33,547 nt of DNA from the NCBI GenBank assembly GCA_014360845.1, contig JACIWR010000005.1, positions 1 through 33,547 on the forward strand, given 5' to 3'. The translations under genes and the position numbers were made by a program. Each line of letters begins with the position of its first letter. Within the stretch, counting starts at the first letter, position 1. This document shows, in pieces, positions 1-7,507 of this stretch. This DNA comes from Anaerolineae bacterium (lineage in GTDB: Bacteria > Chloroflexota > Anaerolineae > JACIWR01). The notes beneath the pieces were generated by a model, which was not told where the DNA came from, did not search any database, and saw nothing but the letters and a program-made list of their open reading frames with translations.

Positions 1-20
1 ATACAGCGCCCCCAGACAAA

Positions 21-49
21 TTGCCTGTATTACAGAGATATGGTAGAAT
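21..49 (+). promoter_or_regulatory. Candidate sigma70-type promoter: TTGCCT (21-26), 17-nt spacer, TAGAAT (44-49)
   Basis: Motif and spacing read directly; sits just upstream of the tandem-repeat leader of the 360-1526 CDS. Confidence 0.4.
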
Positions 50-56
50 AATGATG

Positions 57-335
57 GCGGCGCTGGGTAACTTCCCAGATTGAAAAACCCATCCAGCACC
101 GGCTCTTCAGGCCGGTGCTGGCGGCGCTGGGTAACTTCCCAGATTGAAAAACCCATCCAGCACCGGCTCTTCAGGCCGGTGCTGGCGGCGCTGGGTAACT
201 TCCCAGATTGAAAGACCCATCCAACACCGGCTCTTCAGGCCGGTGCGACATCGAAAGACCCTTCCAGCACCGGCTCTTCAGACCGGTGCGACATCGAAAG
301 ACCCTTCCAGCACCGGCTCTTCAGGCTGGTGCAAC
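57..335. repeat. Tandem repeat: two near-identical 64-bp units (57-120, 121-184), then degenerate and shorter units, each with an AGCACCGGC-tcttcag-GCCGGTGCT hairpin
   Basis: Direct sequence repetition; hairpins at about 95-119, 159-183, 223-247, 266-289, 309-332. Confidence 0.9.
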
Positions 336-359
336 CCTATCCATATGCAGGAGATTCTG

Positions 360-1526
360 ATGGCGAAGAAAAAAAGGAAACAGAAAAAAGATAAGAAAAA
401 GAGGCAAAGACAAAGACGCACCCAGCAGCAGCAGCGAACCAGGCCCCGCTCCCCCATCCCTGCCTCAGTTCCAGATGAACAAATGGTGTTGAAAGCATTT
501 CTGACGATGGAAACGCTGGCCGACGAGCCTGAATTCAGCGACTTTAAGCTAGATGAACACGCTGCGGACATCATTGCAAGAACGATCGCCGACTCCGACG
601 ACGAGATACAGCGCCTGGAGAAAGCCGGTGACGAGAAAGCGATAGACCGATTAATCTCCGAAGCCAGCTTAGAAGCCTTGGAGAAGATAGTCACTCCGGC
701 GCTCAAGAACGATATCCGCCAGCGGCTGAAGCATTTGAGCCGCCGCCTGCAACAAGAAGGACAAATGGAACGAGCCGAGAGCATTGCCACTCTGGCATAC
801 ATTCTCGACTTTCCCGCCTTCCCGTGGATGCTTTTTACACCACTGACTGAAGCCTTCCGAAACACGGTGCAGCAGATCCTGAGCATGGTAACCATCTATC
901 ATTACATCGCTGAAGCCGTAGGCCACCCTGTGGATGACTTGTCGCCAGAAGAACTAATGAATCTACTGAACGACCCCAAAGTCGCGAGCTATATCGAAGA
1001 ACTATACGAAGAAGACGAGACCTTACGGGAGTTCCTGGACAGTCAGTTTGAGCGTGCGGAAGATGAGCTTATAGATCTGCTCTTCACCAATCAAATCCAC
1101 CTGGGACTGTTCACCTTCGAAGAACTGGCGCTGGGTATTGCCTGGAGCGACAAAACACTGGAAGAGGCTGGCATCACCGATGACGAGATACAGTATACTC
1201 AAGTAGTGCTCGAAGCCTGCTTCGAGACTCTTTCTCACCTCTACACGCCAGAACAAAGAGAGCAATGGCGACATCGCCTGGAACAGGCGGAAAAAGAAGC
1301 GAGGTTTTCGAGAGAAGCACAGGTTGCGTTAAAAGTAGTTCTCCCTACCCTGTCCGATCCTGAGTATGCCGACGCTCCAAGCCATCTGCTTCTCTGCGCC
1401 TATATTGGTGAAATAAACAGATTGCAGGAGCAACTCTCTACCTCCGATTCACCCGAAGCTCAGGCGCAACTGGCATTGATACAACAAATCAAGGACCGAT
1501 TAAAAGCAGGAGAACCGCCCTGGTGA
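360..1526 (+). CDS. Hypothetical protein, Lys/Arg-rich N-terminus (MAKKKRKQKKDKKKRQRQRR...), acidic helical body
   Basis: ORF 144-1526; internal ATG at 360 preceded by GGAG is a better start because the upstream part is the tandem repeat. Confidence 0.75.
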   Translation: MAKKKRKQKKDKKKRQRQRRTQQQQRTRPRSPIPASVPDEQMVLKAFLTMETLADEPEFSDFKLDEHAADIIARTIADSDDEIQRLEKAGDEKAIDRLISEASLEALEKIVTPALKNDIRQRLKHLSRRLQQEGQMERAESIATLAYILDFPAFPWMLFTPLTEAFRNTVQQILSMVTIYHYIAEAVGHPVDDLSPEELMNLLNDPKVASYIEELYEEDETLREFLDSQFERAEDELIDLLFTNQIHLGLFTFEELALGIAWSDKTLEEAGITDDEIQYTQVVLEACFETLSHLYTPEQREQWRHRLEQAEKEARFSREAQVALKVVLPTLSDPEYADAPSHLLLCAYIGEINRLQEQLSTSDSPEAQAQLALIQQIKDRLKAGEPPW

Positions 1527-1590
1527 GCTCCCCTTGCTGGTCACTCACCGACACCTACGACTACACGAAAGAGAAGGATAGAGGAAAGAA

Positions 1591-1965
1591 ATGATCAACC
1601 TGGAAGTCTGGCTGTACGGCCCCCTAGCCCGCTACGGCGGAGATGCCGCCACCCCGACCCATGCTCAGCTTCTCCTGCAGGTCCCAGAAGGCACCACCGT
1701 GGGCGATCTGGTGAAGCAGTTGGGCATTCCCCTCGAGGAGAAGGGCATCACCTTCATCAACGGTCAATTGAGCGACATGCCCGGCCTGGCCGCCGACCTG
1801 GAACGCGTGCTTGAAGATGGAGACCGCATTGGGATGTTCTCTCCTGGCAGCATGTGGCCATTCCAATATCGCCTGGGAGCGAACATGGCCCCAGAACTAC
1901 AGGAGAAGTTGGAAAAACGCGAGCAAGGCTCGCTGCACCATTCATATAAAGCCGGGCAGGAGTAA
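1591..1965 (+). CDS. MoaD/ThiS-family ubiquitin-like protein with a C-terminal extension and no terminal GG
   Basis: MINLEVWLYGPLARYGGD...VPEGTTVGDLVKQLGIP...FINGQLSDM...LEDGDRIGMFSPGSMW; beta-grasp pattern. Confidence 0.7.
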   Translation: MINLEVWLYGPLARYGGDAATPTHAQLLLQVPEGTTVGDLVKQLGIPLEEKGITFINGQLSDMPGLAADLERVLEDGDRIGMFSPGSMWPFQYRLGANMAPELQEKLEKREQGSLHHSYKAGQE

Positions 1966-1973
1966 AAACCGCA

Positions 1974-2024
1974 GGGGCCGCCTCACAAGCCCTGCACTGC
2001 GCAGGAGGCTTGCAAAGCGGCCCC
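1974..2024. terminator. Hairpin GGGGCCGC (1974-1981) / GCGGCCCC (2017-2024) with inner AAGCC/GGCTT stem, between convergent genes
   Basis: Perfect 8-bp outer stem; no long T tract. Confidence 0.45.
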
Positions 2025-2119
2025 ACTGATTTTCCCCGCTCCCGGCGGGTCCATACACCGCAAGTCAAGAACCTGGCCGCGCCGGCCGGAAAGCCTGCGC
2101 CACAGGCCACCCACAACCA

Positions 2120-2143
2120 GCACCGCCTGTTTCACGGCGGTGC
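2120..2143. repeat. Hairpin GCACCGCC / GGCGGTGC in the convergent intergenic region
   Basis: 8-bp perfect inverted repeat, 8-nt loop. Confidence 0.5.
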
Positions 2144-2198
2144 GCCCTCCCAACCCGCCCTACTACCGCGAGAAGGCCCCACTGCGGATTTGGAGGCC

Positions 2199-3323
2199 TT
2201 ACACCTCAACCAACTCGTACTTCTGACTGCCCAAGCCAATGCGCGCCGCGGCATTGATGTGCAACTGTCCGTCCACACCTAACGCCCCGGCCAGCACGCG
2301 CTGCCCCACCTTCACCCCGCGATCCTCGGCCAGCGAATACGGCAGCGGCACCGCGTTGTTGATCAAGTCCAGGGCTGCCTGCTCCACGGCCACGATGTCC
2401 GCCGAGGCCAGGATACCCTGATCCTGCACCAGCGGCGTATCGGCCATGGGCATGCAATCGCATTCCGGCTGCACCTCCAGCACGAAGTTGAAGAACAGCA
2501 CCTTGCCCGGCTGGAAAGTGCTCAGCACCGCCTTGGCCCCCTCGGCCAGCGCCATCTGGAACTCGTCCTCACCGCGCTTCTGCAACTTGATCGCATCCTC
2601 CGGGCAGACGCGCTCGCAGCGCCCGCAACGCCAGCACTTCTCATCGTCCACGACCAGCCCCCCATCTACCTCTGAGATAGCTTCCGTGGGACAGACGTGC
2701 AGGCATTGCAGACACATGATACACAACTCCGCATCCCGCATAACGGACGACTCCGCACCGGCAGCATGAAGATGACCGCGGGCCTGCTTCCAGTCGCCGC
2801 TGCGATGGCGACCGGCCACACCGCCCATGGCCAGATTTTTGATCGCCCCGCCGAAGCCGGCCTCGATATGCCCCTTGCAATGGCTGACCACGATCATCGC
2901 TGGCGCGTCGTGGATGGCCGAAGCGACGCGCACACTGCCCAACACCGGCCCTGCCGGCACCTCGATGCTATCGAAACCAAAAAGGCCATCGGCCAGGATC
3001 ACCGGGCAGCCCACCGACTGGGGATTGATGCCGTTTTGATTCGCCACCTCCAGATAATCCCAGCCCTGGATGCGCACCGTGTCGCAGACGAAAGGCTTAC
3101 CGCCCACCGCTTTCACCGCCTCCACGATTTTGCGCAGGAAAACCGGGCGCACGATGCGGTGAGCCCCTTCCGAGCCAAAGTGGGTCTTGATGGCCACGTA
3201 CTCCCCCTTGGCGATGGCCTGGCTAAAATCTAACTTCTCAATCAGGCGCTCCAATCCGGCCACCTGACTGGCACTATAATCCCAACGTTTTGCCCGGGCC
3301 GGGGCAAAGTACACCTTGCTCAT
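2199..3323 (-). CDS. DUF362 domain protein with a 2x[4Fe-4S] ferredoxin segment
   Basis: N-terminal MSKVYFAPARAKRW...VAIKTHFGSEGAHRIVRP; CIMCLQCLHVCPTEAI and CWRCGRCERVCPEDAI motifs. Confidence 0.85.
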   Translation of the reverse strand: MSKVYFAPARAKRWDYSASQVAGLERLIEKLDFSQAIAKGEYVAIKTHFGSEGAHRIVRPVFLRKIVEAVKAVGGKPFVCDTVRIQGWDYLEVANQNGINPQSVGCPVILADGLFGFDSIEVPAGPVLGSVRVASAIHDAPAMIVVSHCKGHIEAGFGGAIKNLAMGGVAGRHRSGDWKQARGHLHAAGAESSVMRDAELCIMCLQCLHVCPTEAISEVDGGLVVDDEKCWRCGRCERVCPEDAIKLQKRGEDEFQMALAEGAKAVLSTFQPGKVLFFNFVLEVQPECDCMPMADTPLVQDQGILASADIVAVEQAALDLINNAVPLPYSLAEDRGVKVGQRVLAGALGVDGQLHINAAARIGLGSQKYELVEV

Positions 3324-3368
3324 TACTCCTCCTCTTTGCTTCTCGCTCGTTACTCGTTACTCAACTGG

Positions 3369-4409
3369 CTACTGACCACAGAAAATATCCATGATGTCCC
3401 GCAACATCGTCGCCGCCGAGGGCAGCGGTGTGGGCTCGTCAATGGCAGCCATCACCGTGCCGTAGATGTCGGTGTGATAGACAACCCCCATCTGCTTGCG
3501 GCCCAGATGGGCCAGGAAGTGCTCGGCGGGCAGAGGCGTGGGAGCCACGCGCAAGTCCACGCCGCCGTCGGCACGGCGCTCGGCGGTGACCACCAGCTTG
3601 TAGACCCGGCCCTCCCGCCGCGCGGCCAGCACCTCGGCCCCGCTGATACCGGTGATGCCGGCGCGCTCCACGTCCTCCAGCCGGGCGGGGAAGTCCATCA
3701 CCGCGTTGACCAGGATGACCAGCTTGGCCGCCGCGTCCCAGCCGTCCAGGTCGAAGGACGGATCGGCCTCCAAAACCCCTTCGGCCCGTGCCCGCTCCAG
3801 CGCTTCATCCCAGGGCAACCCCTCAGCCAGCAACTCCAGGATGTAGCCGGTGACCAGATTGGGCACGGCCTCGATACACCGGACGACGGCCCCGCGCAGG
3901 TCGCGCTGACCGATGTACAGAGCGGGCAATCCCCCGGCGACGGTGCCGTCGAAGCGCAGTTGCACCCCCTGCCGGGCTGCCAGGTTGTGGAGTTCCTGGT
4001 AGGCCAGGACCAGGGGCCCCTTGTTGGGAGTGACCACGTGCATGCCCCGCTCCAGCGCCAGACGCACGTGAGTCAGGCCCGGTTCCGCTCCCCGCTGCAA
4101 ATTGACCGGCGAAGCCTCGCAGAGCAGATCGGCCTCGGCGTAGGCCACAAGATTGGCAGCCTGTCCCGGTCGCCCCACCAGGGGATAATCGGCGACCGTC
4201 CCCCCGTCCTGCTTAATCTGCGAGATGAGGGCCGGGTTCAGACCCTGAGGGTCATAGGCCAACCCCCGGCTATCGGCCGCCCCGACCAGCAGCAGGCGCA
4301 GACCATAGCGCTCCTCGACAGGAGGCCCTTTCTCCGCCAACAGGTCACAGAAGCGGCGGCCCAGGTTACCCAGGCCCACCAACAAGATACGCACAGTTTG
4401 AGTACTCAT
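3369..4409 (-). CDS. Homoserine dehydrogenase
   Basis: ILLVGLGNLGRRFCDLL NAD-binding start, VVTPNKGPL, FDGTVAGGLPAL; start set at 4409, 4-nt ATGA overlap with the upstream gene. Confidence 0.85.
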   Translation of the reverse strand: MSTQTVRILLVGLGNLGRRFCDLLAEKGPPVEERYGLRLLLVGAADSRGLAYDPQGLNPALISQIKQDGGTVADYPLVGRPGQAANLVAYAEADLLCEASPVNLQRGAEPGLTHVRLALERGMHVVTPNKGPLVLAYQELHNLAARQGVQLRFDGTVAGGLPALYIGQRDLRGAVVRCIEAVPNLVTGYILELLAEGLPWDEALERARAEGVLEADPSFDLDGWDAAAKLVILVNAVMDFPARLEDVERAGITGISGAEVLAARREGRVYKLVVTAERRADGGVDLRVAPTPLPAEHFLAHLGRKQMGVVYHTDIYGTVMAAIDEPTPLPSAATMLRDIMDIFCGQ

Positions 4410-5005
4410 CGAGTCATCACCTCCGCCAAACTTGATAACCAATCGCGCGCCGCCTGAGGGGAGCGCAAGTGCACCACTGTGAGATGGGCGTACTCTGGTC
4501 GGCTGAACAGAAAGGGGTACTCCCTTCGTCTTCTGCGATAGGTTTGCAGGGCCCACAGGAAGATGGAATCGCGACTGAAGAGTTGCGGCCACAGCCGTTC
4601 CCGGTTGCCGTTCCACAGCTCCTCCTGCTTGATAACCCGCCGCAAAGTCCGCCACACCAGTCGCCCCATAATCACCGGTAAAGCATAATCCAACCACACA
4701 ACCGTATCGGCCCGGGCCCAGATAATATCGCGCACCTTGCTGTAATTGCCGTCAACGACCCATCGGTCGCCCCGCAACGCCCGCCTGGTACGCTCCCGAA
4801 ATACATCATCCGGCACCGGCGTCCAGTTGGCAGCCCAGTGGAGAGCGTCCAGTTCCACGTGAGGGCACCCGGTCAACCGCGAGACGTGACAGGCCAAAGT
4901 CGTTTTGCCCGACCCGGTGGTGCCCACCACGGCTATACGCCGCCCTCCTGCCGGTTGAGACGCGCTCTTGAGTTGGAACAGTGGCCTGCTCATCTCTGAT
5001 GACAT
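4406..5005 (-). CDS. Adenylate kinase / topology-modulation-like P-loop kinase (FlaR-like)
   Basis: RRIAVVGTTGSGKTTLACHVSRLTGCPHVELDALHW...RWVVDGNYSKVRDIIWARADTVVWLDY; exact start uncertain (ORF opens at 5065). Confidence 0.75.
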   Translation of the reverse strand: MSSEMSRPLFQLKSASQPAGGRRIAVVGTTGSGKTTLACHVSRLTGCPHVELDALHWAANWTPVPDDVFRERTRRALRGDRWVVDGNYSKVRDIIWARADTVVWLDYALPVIMGRLVWRTLRRVIKQEELWNGNRERLWPQLFSRDSIFLWALQTYRRRRREYPFLFSRPEYAHLTVVHLRSPQAARDWLSSLAEVMTR

Positions 5006-5108
5006 CAAGTCAATCCCCGTTACTGAACTTCGGCGAACAATCCTCTCCCGTTCCCAGCGGGTCACAGAAAACGCCTTATTTTACCACATTTTCCCCATTC
5101 GAAGAAAA

Positions 5109-5137
5109 CCAGCACCGACCAGCAGAGCCGGTGCTGG
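5109..5137. repeat. Hairpin CCAGCACCG / CGGTGCTGG, similar to the 57-335 repeat hairpins
   Basis: 9-bp perfect inverted repeat, 11-nt loop. Confidence 0.6.
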
Positions 5138-5159
5138 ACACCCCGGCAATAATTTATGT

Positions 5160-5188
5160 TTGACAATTCGTGGTCTTTGAGGTATTAT
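5160..5188 (+). promoter_or_regulatory. Strong sigma70-type promoter TTGACA-N17-TATTAT
   Basis: TTGACA 5160-5165, TATTAT 5183-5188, 17-nt spacer. Confidence 0.75.
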
Positions 5189-5194
5189 AAAAAT

Positions 5195-5386
5195 ATCCAA
5201 AAACAGCACTACGTCTGTGCGCGGGAGAAAGCCCTCCGACTCATCGTGTTCCCTCTGGGACAGATGAGCGATAAGGTGTGGGGAGCAATTCCCACGCCCG
5301 CCGTGTTTGCAAAGGAGGAGCTCCGCCGATCTATCCGCACCGCCCGGCCGGTGACGGATCAGAAGGGGAGCGACCTCCTTTTTTTG
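5195..5386 (+). ncRNA. Candidate structured RNA (about 190 nt) from the promoter to a terminator-like stem; family unknown
   Basis: Hairpins CTCATC..TGTTCCC/GGGACA..GATGAG and GTGGG/CCCAC; terminal stem AAAGGAGG..GCTCC..ATCCG.CACCG / CGGTG.CGGAT..GGAGC..CCTCCTTT followed by T run. Confidence 0.55.
5310..5386 (+). terminator. Complex intrinsic terminator-like structure ending in CCTCCTTTTTTT
   Basis: Nested stems AAAGGAGG/CCTCCTTT, GCTCC/GGAGC, ATCCG-CACCG/CGGTG-CGGAT, then poly-T. Confidence 0.6.
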
Positions 5387-5540
5387 ATGGGTTTCGGATT
5401 AGGTCCGACGGCGAATCGGTAACGTCGTGCCATTCCGACACGGCCCGAGTTGGGCTGAGAAGGGGGGTGATGCAAAACGCAATAAAAACCTCTTGTGCCC
5501 CGGTTTTGGCAGATCTGATCAACCTGGTACTCTCCCTATA

Positions 5541-5657
5541 GAGTGTTGGCGACCGGCCATTCCCATGCGGGGCCTCTTGCTTCCACCGCATTGCCAGATG
5601 CGGTGGCACGGCGGCGGGATCTAACCATCTCGCCAGAGCAGCAGGGCCATAACACTC
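5541..5657 (+). promoter_or_regulatory. Candidate molybdenum/tungsten cofactor (Moco/Tuco) riboswitch-like RNA upstream of AOR
   Basis: Closing stem GAGTGTT (5541-5547)/AACACTC (5651-5657); inner GGCC/GGCC, CCACCGCAT/ATGCGGTGG (5583-5606) and GGCGGGAT/ATCTCGCC (5613-5634) stems; GCGACCGGCC...GGGGCCTCTTGC segments; context is an AOR operon. Confidence 0.6.
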
Positions 5658-5675
5658 AGGGGGAGACTACCACCA

Positions 5676-5710
5676 ATTTGAACTATTCAGACAAGGGGGT
5701 AAGTTCAAAT
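5676..5710 (+). promoter_or_regulatory. Start-site hairpin ATTTGAACT / AGTTCAAAT with GGGGG Shine-Dalgarno in the loop and the AUG at the stem base
   Basis: 9-bp perfect inverted repeat; AOR ATG at 5709-5711. Confidence 0.7.
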
Positions 5711-7451
5711 GGCCAAGATTCTGCGCGTGAATATGACCGATCGCTCGGTCAAATACGAAGACGTACCGGAAAAGTACCGGTTCATGGGTGGGCGGTGGCT
5801 GACCTCTTCTATCATCGCCGATGAGGTGGATCCCACCTGCCATCCCCTGGGGCCCAACAACAAACTTGTCTTCGCCCCGGGGATCGTCACCGGCACCAAC
5901 GCGCCTTCTTCGGGTCGCGTATCGGTAGGCGGCAAATCTCCGCTCACCGGAGGCATCAAGGAATCCAATGCTGGATCCAACTGGCCGCAATTCCTCGCCA
6001 AACTGGGCATTAAAGCCATCGTTGTCGAAGGCCACCCCTCCGATGCCGGGTGGTGGGGGTTGCACATCACCAAGGACGGCGCCGAGTTCTTCCCCGCCGA
6101 CGAGTATGCTGGCCGCAGCCTCTACGAAGTCTTCCCGCTCCTCTTCGAGCGCTTCGGGAAGAAAGTGGCCATCGCAGCGACAGGCGTAGCGGGCGAGATG
6201 CGAATGGCCATGGCCGGAGTTTGCTTCAACGACACCGAGAACCGCCCCAGCCGCTACTCCGGTCGTGGTGGATTGGGCGCTGTGATGGGTGCTAAACACC
6301 TCAAATTCATCGTCGTAGACCCGCAAGGCGCGCCCGGTGTCGAGATCGCCGACAAGGACCTCTTTGAACGCGGGCGCAAGAAACTGATCGAGGCCCTGCG
6401 CACTCACGACATCACCAAGCCCAAAGGCACCCTCAACACTTACGGCACCGCTGCCCTGGTTAACGTCCTCAACGAGGCCGGCGCGTACCCCACTCGCAAC
6501 TTCCGCGAGGGCCGCTTCGAGGGCGCAGCCACCACCTCCGGCGAGGCTATCTTCGAAGGCAATAAGCAGCGCCTGGGCAAGGAACTCTACAACCACGGCT
6601 GCCACCCCGGTTGCATCATCCAGTGCTCCAACACCTGGCACAAACCAGATGGAACAGAGTATGTTTCCTGCATCGAGTATGAGTCCACCTGGGCGCTGGG
6701 GGCCAACTGCGGCATTGACAACCTGGACGACATCGCCGAATTGATCTGGCTGTGCAACGACCTGGGCCTCGACACCATTGAGACCGGCGGCACTATCGCC
6801 GTGGCCATGGACGCCGGACTGCTGGAGTTCGGTGATGGCAAAGGCGCTATCCGCTTATTGCGCGAAGAGGTCGGCAAGGGCACGCCCCTGGGCCGCATCC
6901 TGGGCAACGGCGCAGCCTTCACCGGTCGCGCCTTTGGCTGGACGCGGGTGCCGGGGTGCAAAGGGCAGAACATGCCCGCCTACGAGCCCCGCGCCGTCAA
7001 GGGCATCGGCATCACTTATGCCACCACCCCCATGGGCGCCGACCACACCGCCGGATACACCATCGCCCCCGAGATTCTGGGTGTCAGCGGCAAGGTGGAC
7101 CAGTTCGCCACAGACAAAGCGGACCTTTCCCGCAACTTCCAGCACTCCACCGCCTTCATTGACTCCTCCGGCCACTGCCTGTTCATCGCCTTCGCCATCC
7201 TGGACATCCCCAGCGGCTTCGAGGGGTTCGTGGAAGAGTGTGCTGGTGTCGTGGGTGCCGACTGGACCGGAGACGACGTCATGAGAATCGGCAAGGAGAT
7301 TCTCGACAAGGAGGTAGCCTTCAACCGGGCGGCAGGCTTCACCTCAGCTCACGACCGCGTACCTGAGTTCATGAAGTACGAGAAACTCCCGCCGCACAAC
7401 GTCGTCTGGGATGTACCCGATGAGGTATTGGACGCCGTCCACGGCGCATAA
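5709..7451 (+). CDS. Tungsten-dependent aldehyde ferredoxin oxidoreductase family protein
   Basis: MAKILRVNMTDRSVKYEDVPEKYRFMGGRWLTSSIIADEV...GRVSVGGKSPLTGGIKESNAGSNWPQFLAKLGIKAIVVEG; AOR-type Cys motif CHPGCIIQC. Confidence 0.92.
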   Translation: MAKILRVNMTDRSVKYEDVPEKYRFMGGRWLTSSIIADEVDPTCHPLGPNNKLVFAPGIVTGTNAPSSGRVSVGGKSPLTGGIKESNAGSNWPQFLAKLGIKAIVVEGHPSDAGWWGLHITKDGAEFFPADEYAGRSLYEVFPLLFERFGKKVAIAATGVAGEMRMAMAGVCFNDTENRPSRYSGRGGLGAVMGAKHLKFIVVDPQGAPGVEIADKDLFERGRKKLIEALRTHDITKPKGTLNTYGTAALVNVLNEAGAYPTRNFREGRFEGAATTSGEAIFEGNKQRLGKELYNHGCHPGCIIQCSNTWHKPDGTEYVSCIEYESTWALGANCGIDNLDDIAELIWLCNDLGLDTIETGGTIAVAMDAGLLEFGDGKGAIRLLREEVGKGTPLGRILGNGAAFTGRAFGWTRVPGCKGQNMPAYEPRAVKGIGITYATTPMGADHTAGYTIAPEILGVSGKVDQFATDKADLSRNFQHSTAFIDSSGHCLFIAFAILDIPSGFEGFVEECAGVVGADWTGDDVMRIGKEILDKEVAFNRAAGFTSAHDRVPEFMKYEKLPPHNVVWDVPDEVLDAVHGA

Positions 7452-7507
7452 AATCTGATCTGCGCGGTGCCGGGCGCCAACTGGTGCCCGGCACCCACGA
7501 GGGAGCT

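Noticed and set aside
57-335. CRISPR array
   Set aside because: Units are contiguous tandem repeats with no unique spacers, unit length varies, and no cas genes are present.
3336-4457. 373-aa plus-strand ORF
   Set aside because: Antisense to homoserine dehydrogenase; composition is His/Gln/Gly-rich shadow coding.
5440-5540. TPP riboswitch (ggctgagaagg... gatctgatcaacctgg)
   Set aside because: Only short CUGAGA-like and CUGAUC-like fragments match; spacing and remaining conserved core do not fit.
5667-6641. 324-aa minus-strand ORF
   Set aside because: Antisense shadow of the AOR gene.
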